Assembly (NCBI RefSeq): GCF_001611275.1
Contig: NZ_CP015080.1
Coordinates: 1,178,001 to 1,242,000 of the forward strand
Reading direction: 5' to 3'
Origin: Desulfuromonas sp. DDH964
GTDB taxonomy: Bacteria > Desulfobacterota > Desulfuromonadia > Desulfuromonadales > DDH964
Length of the DNA stretch: 64,000 nt
The position numbers and the translations under genes were made by a program. A model generated the notes under the pieces. It made no database searches, had not been told where the DNA came from, and worked only from the letters and a program-made list of their open reading frames with translations. Shown here piece by piece: positions 7,740 through 17,688 of this stretch. Each line of letters opens with the position of its first letter. Position 1 is the stretch's first letter.

Positions 7740-9935
7740 ATGACCGAGTCTGCCCTGATCGCTACTGTGGCCGTGGCCGCCCCCCTGGCCAAGCCCTACT
7801 CCTACCTGGTTCCCGCCGAATTGCGGGACCAGGCGCGGGTCGGCATGCGCCTTGAGGTCCCCCTCGGACGGCGCCAAGTCGTCGGTTACCTGCTCGCCCT
7901 CGGTTCGGGGGATGCCGCCGGGCTCAAGGCGATTCGCAGGGTACTCGATCCGGCCCCGCTGCTGACACCGCAGCTGATCCGCCTGTTGCTGCGCGCCGCC
8001 GACTATTATCGGCACCCGCCGGGGGAGGTGATCCGTTGCGCCCTGCCGGCCGGTCTTTCCGGGAAGGGGAACGAGGTCTCGATCCTCCACGAAGCGGTTT
8101 ACACTGCGCTCCCCCGCGACGACCAGCCCGCCGGTAGCCGGCAACGGGAAGTCCTGGCGCAGATCCGTGCCGCCGGCCCGCTTTCCCTGTCGACCCTGCG
8201 CACCCTTTTCGCTGCTCCCCACGCGCCCCTCAAGCGCCTGGTGGAACTCGGCTTTCTGGCGGTCGAGGAGGTCGAACGCCACCGCGACCCGTTCCTCGAT
8301 CTGCCGCTGGTTCCCGACCGCCCGGCCGTGCCGACCGCGGAGCAGGCGGCGGGCCTGGAACAGATTGCCGCGGCGATTGCTGCTGGCGGCTTCCGGCCGC
8401 TGCTGCTGCACGGGGTGACCGGCAGCGGCAAGACCGAAGTCTACCTGCAGGCGATTGCCGGTGCCCTCGCGGCGGGACGGCGGGCGCTGGTGCTGGTGCC
8501 GGAAATCGCCCTGACGCCGCAGCTGGTCGCCCGCTTCCGGGCCCGCTTCGGCGCCGGCAAGACGATTGCCGTCCTTCATTCCGGGCTCTCCGACGGCGAG
8601 CGCTACGATGCCTGGCGCGCCATCGCCGCCGGCGAGATCGCGATCGTGATCGGGGCGCGCTCGGCGATCTTCGCCCCTCTCGCCGAACTTGGAATCCTTG
8701 TCGTCGACGAGGAACATGAGGCGAGTTACAAGCAGGCGGAAGGGTTTCGTTACCATGCCCGCGATCTCGCCCTGCTACGCGGACAGATGGAAGGGGCGAC
8801 GGTCCTACTTGGCAGCGCGACCCCGGCTTTGACCAGCTTTCAGCGCGCCCGGGAGGGCCAGATTGGCTATCTCTCCCTCGGCAACCGCGTCGGTGGCCGG
8901 CCGATGCCGGCAGTGGAACTGCTCGATTTGCGGCAGGCGGCGCCGGCCGGGGTGCTGGCGCCCCCCCTTGTGAAGGCGCTCACCGAGACCCTGGAGCGCG
9001 GCGAGCAGGCGCTGCTCCTGCTCAACCGGCGCGGATTTTCCCCGTTTCTGCTCTGCGCCGACTGTGGCACCACCTTTCGCTGCCCCAACTGCGAGATCAC
9101 CCTCACCTACCACCAGGGGGAGCGCCGGCTGCGCTGCCATTACTGTGATTATGTCGAACGGCCGGCGGAGCTCTGCCCCGGCTGCAACGGCATCAATATC
9201 CTCCCCCAGGGCGCGGGGACCGAGCGGCTCGAGGAGGAACTCGCCGTGCTCCTGCCGGGAGCGCGGGTGGCGCGCATGGACCGCGACACCACGACCCGCA
9301 AGGGCGCCCACCGGGCCCTGGTCGAAGAGATGCTGGCGCGCAAGATCGATATCCTGGTCGGCACTCAGATGGTGGCGAAGGGGCATGACTTTCCGGGAGT
9401 GACCCTGGTCGGCGTGGCAAGCGCCGACGCGACCCTCAATTTCCCCGACTTCCGCAGTGCCGAGCGGACCTTCACCCTCCTCGCCCAGGTCGCCGGCCGC
9501 GCCGGCCGCGGCGACCGGCCGGGCCAGGTGCTGATCCAGACCTACAGCCCGGAGCACTACGCGCTGCAATGCGCGGCGCAGCATGACTACCTCGCCTTTG
9601 CCGAGCAGGAGCTCGCCTTCCGCCGCGAGCTTGGCTATCCCCCCTATGGGTATCTGGTCAATCTCGTCTTTTCCGGCAACAACGGCGAGCAGGTCGAGGC
9701 GGCCGCCGACCGCTTTGCCGCCGGGATTTCCCGCCATGCCGGCGCGGTCGAGGTGCTCGGCCCCGCACCCTGTCCCCTGGCCCGACTGCGTGGCCGGCAC
9801 CGGCGCCAGCTCCTGCTCAAGTCGGCCACCCGCCCAGCGCTGCGCCACCTGCTTGATCGCCTCCCTCCCCTGCAGAAATCGTTGCCGGCCGCCGTCTCCC
9901 TGGCAATCGACGTCGACCCGGTCGATATGCTCTAG
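7740..9935 (+). CDS. priA: primosomal protein N' (replication restart helicase PriA)
   Basis: The 731-residue protein is a PriA superfamily 2 helicase, which reloads the replisome at abandoned forks. An N-terminal 3'-end-binding domain (1-110) and a winged helix come first. The Walker A motif GVTGSGKTE is at 225-233 and the DEEH Walker B variant is near 322. A zinc-binding insertion near 440-480 has four CxxC pairs (CADC, CPNC, CHYC, CPGC). Helicase motifs V and VI (VGTQMVAKGHDF, QVAGRAGRGDRPG) follow. Length and order are normal. No clear Shine-Dalgarno site precedes this ATG, so the exact start is less certain than the gene. Confidence 0.95.
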   Translation: MTESALIATVAVAAPLAKPYSYLVPAELRDQARVGMRLEVPLGRRQVVGYLLALGSGDAAGLKAIRRVLDPAPLLTPQLIRLLLRAADYYRHPPGEVIRCALPAGLSGKGNEVSILHEAVYTALPRDDQPAGSRQREVLAQIRAAGPLSLSTLRTLFAAPHAPLKRLVELGFLAVEEVERHRDPFLDLPLVPDRPAVPTAEQAAGLEQIAAAIAAGGFRPLLLHGVTGSGKTEVYLQAIAGALAAGRRALVLVPEIALTPQLVARFRARFGAGKTIAVLHSGLSDGERYDAWRAIAAGEIAIVIGARSAIFAPLAELGILVVDEEHEASYKQAEGFRYHARDLALLRGQMEGATVLLGSATPALTSFQRAREGQIGYLSLGNRVGGRPMPAVELLDLRQAAPAGVLAPPLVKALTETLERGEQALLLLNRRGFSPFLLCADCGTTFRCPNCEITLTYHQGERRLRCHYCDYVERPAELCPGCNGINILPQGAGTERLEEELAVLLPGARVARMDRDTTTRKGAHRALVEEMLARKIDILVGTQMVAKGHDFPGVTLVGVASADATLNFPDFRSAERTFTLLAQVAGRAGRGDRPGQVLIQTYSPEHYALQCAAQHDYLAFAEQELAFRRELGYPPYGYLVNLVFSGNNGEQVEAAADRFAAGISRHAGAVEVLGPAPCPLARLRGRHRRQLLLKSATRPALRHLLDRLPPLQKSLPAAVSLAIDVDPVDML

Positions 9936-10005
9936 CCCCGGCGGCCCGGCCCGGTCACAACAAGCCTCCCCTTCTCCCCGCTGAGTCATCGAGGAGTACC
10001 CTGTT

Positions 10006-10027
10006 GAGTGCCTTCGGTACTCTTTTT
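10006..10027 (+). terminator. rho-independent terminator after priA
   Basis: The stem gagtgcc/ggtactc (one G-U pair, small ttc loop) is followed directly by five T residues at 10023-10027. It lies about 70 bases after the priA stop. Stem plus T-run is the classical form. Confidence 0.8.
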
Positions 10028-10152
10028 GCCATTTTTGCCGACTGGCCTCTCTGTCTGATCAGGTCCCCCTCTCTGTCTCGCGCCCAGTTGTGCCGCGAAT
10101 TTTGGCATGAAGGGCAAAAAATGGGCAAATTGGCATGGATTGTGGATAATAA

Positions 10153-11580
<1,428 letters not shown>

Positions 11581-11600
11581 TTTTCCCGAATCACCGCTTG

Positions 11601-11650
11601 TCTGAAACGACAGAAGGCCCGGCGCTTGCCGGGCCTTCTGTCGTTTCAGA
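11601..11650. terminator. bidirectional terminator between convergent genes
   Basis: A perfect 23-bp stem with a 4-base loop (gctt) spans 11601-11650, between the gdhA stop and the stop of the convergent minus-strand gene. The stem is symmetric and can act in both directions. It lacks a long T-run. Confidence 0.8.
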
Positions 11651-11719
11651 CCAAAACCAGGGCAGGGGAGAGTGGGAGGAATCTGCTAGCTCGCAGGGCT
11701 CCTCCCTATCCCACATCCC

Positions 11720-14317
11720 TCATCCCGCGTCCCCTTCCTTAAAACAGACCAGACGTTGGCTGACGACGTCGGCCATCAGGCGCAGACCGGGTTCACCGAG
11801 GCGCAGCACCCGCACCACCTGTTTGAAACGGCTGCTGGCCGGCATCAGCCCTTCGAGGGCGTTGGGGTGGGCGAGGATGGTGGCGGCATCGAACCGACAA
11901 GCTGAGGATTCGGGGAAGAGGGCGAGATAGAAGATATCGGTTTCGACCAGGTCCTGGAAGAAGTGGGAGCCGAAGGAGAGCTCGGGCATCAAATCGCCGC
12001 TGCTGAAGGCGACCTCGGCGAGGGCGGTGATGTTGTTGATCTCGGCAAAGCTGATCGGTACCCCGAGCGCAGGGGTGGATGTCCCCCAGCGCCCCGGCCC
12101 CATCAGCAAGGTCGGATTCTCCTGGCGGTCGGCGATGCGCCGGTTGAGGCGGCCGATCAGCCGGGCCACGTCGTGCTTGTCGCTCAGGGAGAGCCGGGTA
12201 TATTCCAGGGGATCGACCCAGATCAGCCATTTGAGACGCTGGGAGATGTTGCCACCCATGAAGTTCCCCTCGCTGGTAAAAAGGATGCGGTCCGCGGGGA
12301 TATCCTGGGGGATCTCGATGCGCGCTTTCTGGCCCTTGGTCTGCAGCGGGCGGCATTGCACCACGTTGATGCGCGGGGCGCCGGCGCCGGTGAAGTTGAC
12401 GGTGAATTCGACATCGACCGGATAGTGATAGGCCTGTTCGAGACGTTTGAGCAGGGCGTGGAAAAGTTCGCTGAAGGTCCCATCGGCGAGGAGCGGATCG
12501 AAGGTCGGCAGCCAGAGCTCCTCCTTTCTTCCCCGCTCCGCCAGGCGGTCCATGGTCTCCTGGTCGCGGACCGCGTAGCGGGCGATAGGCAGGTCGATCC
12601 CCTCGGCGAGCAGGGTGCGCAGCGCCACGGTTTCGGGCTGGTTGGTGTTGACGTTGAGCAGGTCGAGGTCACGCTGGGCGAACTTGCGGGTGTCGGCGAA
12701 CCCCTTGTGGGGTTTTTTCAGGGGGGCGTCGAGGGCGACGATGCGCGGGTAGTCCCCCTCGACCCGGTCGACGGCGCGGGTGCCGAGGCCGAGCACCAGG
12801 CGCAACATGCCGGCCTTCGGGTCCATCTCCTTGTCCCAGACGAAGGTGTTGTAGGAGACGCCGACCCCGGCGAGGTCGGGGAAGTAATAGTGCTTGCGGT
12901 AGGCCCCGGAGACCCGCTGGATCAGCAGCGCCATCTGCTCGTCCTGGCGGTCGAGCCCGCGCTGCAGGCGGTAGGCGAGGGCGTCCTCACTCATGGTGCT
13001 GGCGAAGATGCGGCGGATGGCGTCCTCGAGGGCGGCGTAGCGCTCCTCCGGCGCCCCCTGGTTGGGGAGGAAGAAGGAATCGTACTTGCCGGCGAAGGCG
13101 TTGCCGAAGCCGTCTTCGAGCAGGGAGCTGGAGCGGACGATGATCGGGTACTGGCCGTAGTAGTCGAGGACCTTCTGCAGCCCTTCCCGGACCTGCTCGG
13201 GGAAGGTGCCGGCAAGCATCTCGCGGCGCAGTTCGCCGGCCGCCTCGAAATACCCCTCCGGGGTCTTCTGGCGCATGTACGGTTTCCACAGGCCGTTGTG
13301 GACGATGTAGGAGAAGTAGACGTTGGAGCCGACATAGAAGGAATCGTGCGCTTCGAGGTGCTGCGACCAGTCGCGGTCCTTCCCCTTGAGAAGAATGGCG
13401 TTGGCGAGGAGCATGCCGGTCGCCTTGCCGCCGATGAAGCCGGTGCCGACCATGCGTGCCTTGATGTCGAGCAGGTCGGGGAGGGTGAAAAATTCCCGGG
13501 CCAGGGCCAGGATGCGCTCCTCGCGGCCGACCAGGTGGCGGCAGAGATGATCGACCATCTGTTCCTGCTCGGCGCTGGCGGCGGCATCGGCGGCGAGGTC
13601 TTCGGCTTGCAGAAAGAGGCGATGCCAGTGATCGAGCTGGCGGCTGGTGCTGTCGATGGACTTTTCGGTCACCGAGCGCAGCAGGCTGGTCGCCTGGAGG
13701 CTGTCGGCAAGGGGGACGAAGCGCTCCCCCTCCTTGCGGTGGGGGAGAAACATGGTCGGCGAATGGCGCTGCCAGACCTTGAGGGGGTGGACATAGAGGG
13801 TCCCTTCGCGGTTGTAGAGATCGATCAGGACCTGGGTCGTCTCGCGGATGCGGGCGATGGTGCGAAACGAGTGACGATCGCGGATCAGGGCGAAGTAGGC
13901 GACGGTGTCGAGGTCGTAGAGGTAGGGGCAGGTGACCCGGAAGAAGTTGCCGATCATCAGGTCGGTGGCCCAGGCCGACAGCAGCTCGGAGAGGCAGTCG
14001 AAAAGGTAATGAACCTCGCGCCCTTCGGCGGTGACGATGTCGTAGATGCGCGTGGCGAAGGTGTCGAAACCGAGGCGGGCGTCGAGCTGGTAGACGGTCA
14101 CCGCCGGGTCGGGTTCGATCAGGGGCGGATGCTGCCCGAAGCGGAGGTAGACGACCCGGGTGCCCGCATTGAGGGCGTGGCGGACGAAGGGGGCGACAAA
14201 GTAGCGGTAGTCTTCGATGGTGTCCACCTTCCAGACCACATTGTCGCCGATGCGCAGGCCGTCGAGAATTTCATCGAGGGCCGGGAAACCGGTCGTAATT
14301 CGTCGTTCCTGGTTCAT
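11720..14317 (-). CDS. PEP/pyruvate-binding (PPDK N-terminal) protein with KaiC-like N-terminal domain
   Basis: The 865-residue protein has two parts. Residues 1 to about 220 resemble a KaiC/RecA-like fold (TTGFPALDEILDGLRIGD), but the place where a Walker A loop is expected reads NVVWKVDTIEDY, with no GxxxxGK[ST]. From about 280 to the end is a pyruvate phosphate dikinase-type ATP-grasp/PEP-pyruvate-binding domain, with GGKATGMLLANA, PIIVRSSSLLEDGFGNAFAG and VDVEFTVNF. The phosphohistidine and PEP-utilising barrel domains of PpsA or PpdK are absent, so it cannot run the full PEP synthase cycle alone. Similar stand-alone proteins are annotated as putative phosphotransferases of unknown role. 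It is divergent from mltA. Confidence 0.75.
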   Translation of the reverse strand: MNQERRITTGFPALDEILDGLRIGDNVVWKVDTIEDYRYFVAPFVRHALNAGTRVVYLRFGQHPPLIEPDPAVTVYQLDARLGFDTFATRIYDIVTAEGREVHYLFDCLSELLSAWATDLMIGNFFRVTCPYLYDLDTVAYFALIRDRHSFRTIARIRETTQVLIDLYNREGTLYVHPLKVWQRHSPTMFLPHRKEGERFVPLADSLQATSLLRSVTEKSIDSTSRQLDHWHRLFLQAEDLAADAAASAEQEQMVDHLCRHLVGREERILALAREFFTLPDLLDIKARMVGTGFIGGKATGMLLANAILLKGKDRDWSQHLEAHDSFYVGSNVYFSYIVHNGLWKPYMRQKTPEGYFEAAGELRREMLAGTFPEQVREGLQKVLDYYGQYPIIVRSSSLLEDGFGNAFAGKYDSFFLPNQGAPEERYAALEDAIRRIFASTMSEDALAYRLQRGLDRQDEQMALLIQRVSGAYRKHYYFPDLAGVGVSYNTFVWDKEMDPKAGMLRLVLGLGTRAVDRVEGDYPRIVALDAPLKKPHKGFADTRKFAQRDLDLLNVNTNQPETVALRTLLAEGIDLPIARYAVRDQETMDRLAERGRKEELWLPTFDPLLADGTFSELFHALLKRLEQAYHYPVDVEFTVNFTGAGAPRINVVQCRPLQTKGQKARIEIPQDIPADRILFTSEGNFMGGNISQRLKWLIWVDPLEYTRLSLSDKHDVARLIGRLNRRIADRQENPTLLMGPGRWGTSTPALGVPISFAEINNITALAEVAFSSGDLMPELSFGSHFFQDLVETDIFYLALFPESSACRFDAATILAHPNALEGLMPASSRFKQVVRVLRLGEPGLRLMADVVSQRLVCFKEGDAG

Positions 14318-14549
14318 GAATTCACCTTTTCCTGTTGGGTGGCGCCGCGCGGGGAAACTTTCCCATCATTTCGGATGGCAAAGCTTTAATAACATGATTC
14401 ACCGGAATCCTGCCAATAAATTTGGCACGCCGGCGCCCGGTTTTCCCCTGTCCGGCGATTGGCTGGTTTGACGCTTGCCGGGAAAAGGGATATCGTGCAG
14501 CTTGGCCAAAACGTCCAGGATCGCCTTTCTCGAAAGAGGGTTTCTCTCT

Positions 14550-15761
14550 ATGTGCTGCACTTCCCGCCTGCTCCCCATCCTGCTCACCCTGACCCTCGGT
14601 ATTGCCGGTTGTATCAAGGCGCCGCCGTTACCGATGCCGCCGGCGGCTGAGACCCCGGCGCCAGTGCTGGTAGCGGTCGACTGGGACGCCTTGCCCGACT
14701 GGCAGGCGGACGACCCCCGTACTGCCCTCGACGCTTTCCGGGAAAGCTGCCAGGCTTTGCAGAAACGCCCCCAGTGGCAGGCGGTCTGTCAGTCGGCCGG
14801 CGGGTTTCAGGCGCCGGATGCCGACAGTGCGCGGCGTTTTTTCGAAACCTACTTTATCCCCAACCGGGTGCAGAAGGAGGATGGCAGCAGCAGCGGTCTG
14901 ATCACCGGCTATTATGTCCCCGACCTGAAGGGGAGCCGGACCCGCAGCGAGCGCTTCCGCTGGCCGATCTACGGCGTTCCCGAGGACCTGCTGGTGGTCG
15001 ATCTGCGCAGCGTCTACCCGGAACTGGGTGATTACCGGCTGCGCGGGCGCCTGGAGGGACGCCGGGTCGTCCCCTACTATTCGCGGTCCGAGATCGACGC
15101 CGGCAAGCTGACGGCCGGTGAGGAACTGGTCTGGGTGGAGGATCCGGTGGAGCTTTTCTTTCTCCAGATCCAGGGCTCGGGGCGGGTGGAACTCAATGAC
15201 GGCACCCAGGTGATGGTCAACTACGCCGACCAGAACGGACATCCCTACCGCTCGATCGGCAAGCTCCTGCTCGACCGCGGCGCCATGACCCGCGACCAGA
15301 TGTCCATGCAGAACATCAAGGCCTGGGCGCGCAAGAATCCTGACCAGGTGGCGGCGCTGCTGGCCGAAAATCCGAGTTACGTCTTCTTTCGCGAACTGCC
15401 GGCGGGTGTCACCCGCCCCTACGGCGCCCTCGGCGTCCAGCTAACCGCCGAGCGCAGTCTCGCCGTCGACCCGCGCAGCATTCCCCTTGGCGCCCCGGTC
15501 TTTCTTGCCACGACCTGGCCGGGCGGCAAGGCGCCGCTCAACCGCCTGCTCGTGGCCCAGGATACCGGCGGCGCCATCAAGGGGCGGGTGCGTGCGGATT
15601 TTTACTGGGGGATCGGTAAGGAGGCGGGATCTTTTGCCGGGAGGATGAAACAGCCCGGCCAGCTCTGGGTGTTGCTGCCGCGGCCGGAGGCTGAAAGCGG
15701 GGAGACGGAGGGCGGGACCGAAAAAAATCCCGCTGCGGCGGAGCTCTCCCCTTCACTCTGA
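14550..15761 (+). CDS. mltA: membrane-bound lytic murein transglycosylase A (lipoprotein)
   Basis: The protein of 403 residues cleaves the glycan strands of peptidoglycan to 1,6-anhydro products at the outer membrane. It begins with a lipoprotein signal whose lipobox is IAGC with C21. The MltA domain follows (LITGYYVPDL, YYSRSEIDAG, FFLQIQGSGRVEL). The C-terminal 3D domain has the catalytic Asp in AQDTGGAIKGRVRADFYWG. The ATG at 14550 is chosen because it opens directly on the signal peptide and has an AGAGGG site; the frame is open further upstream. The acidic proline-poor tail after 390 is unconserved. Confidence 0.92.
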   Translation: MCCTSRLLPILLTLTLGIAGCIKAPPLPMPPAAETPAPVLVAVDWDALPDWQADDPRTALDAFRESCQALQKRPQWQAVCQSAGGFQAPDADSARRFFETYFIPNRVQKEDGSSSGLITGYYVPDLKGSRTRSERFRWPIYGVPEDLLVVDLRSVYPELGDYRLRGRLEGRRVVPYYSRSEIDAGKLTAGEELVWVEDPVELFFLQIQGSGRVELNDGTQVMVNYADQNGHPYRSIGKLLLDRGAMTRDQMSMQNIKAWARKNPDQVAALLAENPSYVFFRELPAGVTRPYGALGVQLTAERSLAVDPRSIPLGAPVFLATTWPGGKAPLNRLLVAQDTGGAIKGRVRADFYWGIGKEAGSFAGRMKQPGQLWVLLPRPEAESGETEGGTEKNPAAAELSPSL

Positions 15762-15824
15762 CAAAGAGGGGGGACGCAACCCGAACCGAACGGGGATAAG
15801 GCCCTGGCCTGGCCCTGGCCGGTA

Positions 15825-16349
15825 TCAGGCCCGGCTGGGAAGGGACGATTGCAGGCGCTTGCTGATTTCCGCCAGCAGCGTTTCGACCCCCTTGCCGGCG
15901 CCATCGATCTGCAGATCGGCGTAACGCAGGTAGAGGGGGTGGCGGCGCCGGAAGAGGGCGGAAAAGCTCTCGCCCGGCTCGATCGCCAGGCCGCGCTGGT
16001 CGATGTCGCCGAGGCGCGCCTCCAGTTCGGCACAGGGAACATCGATGAAAATGGTTCGCCCGTGGCGGCGCAGGCGCTCCATCCCGGCCGCGCTGTAGAC
16101 CGCCGACCCGCCGGTGGCGATGACCGTCGGCCGCACCGTCACCAGGTCGAGCAGCACCCGCTCCTCGAGGGCGGCAAAAGCGGCGAGGCCGTCCCCGGCG
16201 ATGATCTCCTGCAGGCGCCGACCGTCCCGGGCCTGGATCAGTAGGTCGGTATCGATAAAGGCGAGCCCGAGGCGCTTGGCGAGGAGGACGCCGAGGGTGC
16301 TCTTGCCGGCGCCGGGCATGCCGATCATCACCAGGTTCGCCCTATCCAT
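15825..16349 (-). CDS. shikimate kinase-like P-loop kinase with altered substrate site
   Basis: The 174-residue protein has the shikimate kinase fold: Walker A GMPGAGKST (10-18), the D33-T-D35 pair, and the RRRHPLY helix near 134-140. Several shikimate-binding features differ. The Arg of the FRxxE motif is A59 (F-A-A-L-E), the GGG turn reads G80-G81-S82, and the lid motif RPLL is replaced by RGLA. These positions contact shikimate in AroK, so the true substrate may be another alcohol, for example homoserine; that is inference. It may still be annotated aroK or aroL by similarity. The ATG overlaps the stop of the upstream cupin gene, indicating cotranslation. Confidence 0.75.
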   Translation of the reverse strand: MDRANLVMIGMPGAGKSTLGVLLAKRLGLAFIDTDLLIQARDGRRLQEIIAGDGLAAFAALEERVLLDLVTVRPTVIATGGSAVYSAAGMERLRRHGRTIFIDVPCAELEARLGDIDQRGLAIEPGESFSALFRRRHPLYLRYADLQIDGAGKGVETLLAEISKRLQSSLPSRA

Positions 16350-16827
16350 CCTCCCGCTCCCGTCGTTTGGCGAGACTGCGCAGGTAACGCTCCTTGAGGC
16401 GCCGGTTGTTGGCGGCGACCGCTTCATGCTTCGCATACCAGGGGGGGATGTCGTCGTAGTCGGGGACGCCGTCGTCGATCAGGTAACGGGAGCCCGGCTG
16501 TTTTGGAAAACCGGCCGGGACGGCGCCGGCGCAGATGATCCGCAACGGGCCGTCATCATCAGCTTTCAAGGCCCGCTGCGCCTCCGCGGCGACCCGGACC
16601 ATGTCGCCGGCGGCCAGCGGCACCTCCTCGCCGTCGATCCACAACAGGCCGCTGCCGGCCAGAACCATGTAGACCTCTTCCTGCTCCCGGTGGTGATGGG
16701 TAAAGGTGTAGCCCTCTCCGGCCGGCAGGTTGATCAGGCCGAGAGCAACCCCGCGCAGGCCGAGTTGTTTGCGTGGTGAGGTCAGCGGCGGGAGTTCGTC
16801 CCAGTTGAAGTGCGCTTTCTGGTACAT
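16342..16827 (-). CDS. cupin domain protein
   Basis: This 161-residue protein has a single cupin barrel (about 30-105). Its metal-binding motif one reads THHHREQEEVYMVLAGSG (42-59), and motif two reads PLAAGDMVRVAAEAQRAL. Histidines and Glu in motif one suggest a bound divalent metal. The C-terminal 50 residues are charged and helical. Cupins cover isomerases, dioxygenases and storage or sugar-binding proteins, and nothing here narrows the choice. It overlaps the start of the shikimate-kinase-like gene by eight bases. Confidence 0.85.
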   Translation of the reverse strand: MYQKAHFNWDELPPLTSPRKQLGLRGVALGLINLPAGEGYTFTHHHREQEEVYMVLAGSGLLWIDGEEVPLAAGDMVRVAAEAQRALKADDDGPLRIICAGAVPAGFPKQPGSRYLIDDGVPDYDDIPPWYAKHEAVAANNRRLKERYLRSLAKRREREDG

Positions 16828-16899
16828 GCGAGAAAGACTCTCCCGATCTTGAAAGGGCGGCGAGCCCGCTGCGACGATCTGCTGCGCGGGAGCCAGAGT

Positions 16900-17679
16900 T
16901 CAACGCTCGCGCCACCAGGCGGGGAGGTCGGCAATCGACTCGAGGACGGCCTCGGGGACGATCCCCTCCTGCAGATCGGCGGGGAGGAACTTGCCGGTGC
17001 GAACCAGCAGGCCCCTGATGCCGAGGCGCTGGGCGCCGTCGACATCGGCGCGGATGTCGTCGCCGACCATCACCGTCCGCTCCGGGGGGGTGCCGAGAAT
17101 TTCGAGGGCAGTCTGGTAGAAGTCGGCGGACGGTTTGCCGAGGACGACTGCCTTGCGCCCGGTAGCGTATTCGAGGGCGGCGACAAAGGGGCCGGCGTCG
17201 AGGCGCAACCCTTCCGGCCCCTGCCAGTAGCGGGGCACGCCGAGGGCGACCAGGGGCGCCGCGGGGGCCGCCATCAGGTGAAGAAAAGCGCTGTTGAGCA
17301 GGCTGAAGTCCCAGGCTTTGCCGCAATTGCCGATGACCACCGCCGCAGCGCCGCCGGCCTGGTCGTGGGGGTGCAGGGGGATGCCGGCAAAATCCTCCAG
17401 GGTCCGGTCCGGGACGAAGAGGGCAATCGGTCCGTCGGTACGGCGGGCGAGCCAGCGGCGGGCGACCCGAGCCGGTGTCAGGATCTGGTCGGCGCTGGCC
17501 GGAATCTCCATCTGCCGCAGCCGCTGCTGCAGCCAGCTTAAGGGGCGGGAGGTGGTGTTGGTGACGAAGAGGTGGGGGATTCCCTGCTCGCGGACCCAGG
17601 CGAGGGCTTCCCGGGCCCCGGGAATCGGTTCCCGGGCCTGGTAGATGACACCGTCGAGGTCGAAAAGGAGCGCTTGCAT
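16900..17679 (-). CDS. HAD superfamily phosphatase, class IIA (LHPP-like)
   Basis: The protein of 259 residues has the HAD motifs: LLFDLDGVIY at the N-terminus (nucleophile Asp and acid/base Asp), VTNTTSRP as motif II, K in LGKPSADFYQTAL, and VMVGDDIRADVDGAQRLG as motif IV. The class IIA cap is inserted between motifs II and III, as in NagD, PGP and human LHPP. It best fits the LHPP-like group (TIGR01458 type). The substrate is probably a small phosphate ester but is unknown. The ATG at 17679 is chosen for its GAGGGG site; a GTG two codons earlier is possible. It starts nine bases after the AAA ATPase stop. Confidence 0.87.
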   Translation of the reverse strand: MQALLFDLDGVIYQAREPIPGAREALAWVREQGIPHLFVTNTTSRPLSWLQQRLRQMEIPASADQILTPARVARRWLARRTDGPIALFVPDRTLEDFAGIPLHPHDQAGGAAAVVIGNCGKAWDFSLLNSAFLHLMAAPAAPLVALGVPRYWQGPEGLRLDAGPFVAALEYATGRKAVVLGKPSADFYQTALEILGTPPERTVMVGDDIRADVDGAQRLGIRGLLVRTGKFLPADLQEGIVPEAVLESIADLPAWWRER

Positions 17680-17688
17680 CGACACCCC

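Noticed and set aside
10130..10147. Sigma54-type promoter before gdhA
   Set aside because: TGGCATG is present but the GC expected at -12 reads GG, so the match is too weak to annotate.
11963..14389. 808-codon open frame on the plus strand
   Set aside because: Shadow of the minus-strand PPDK/KaiC-like gene, which has clear domains.
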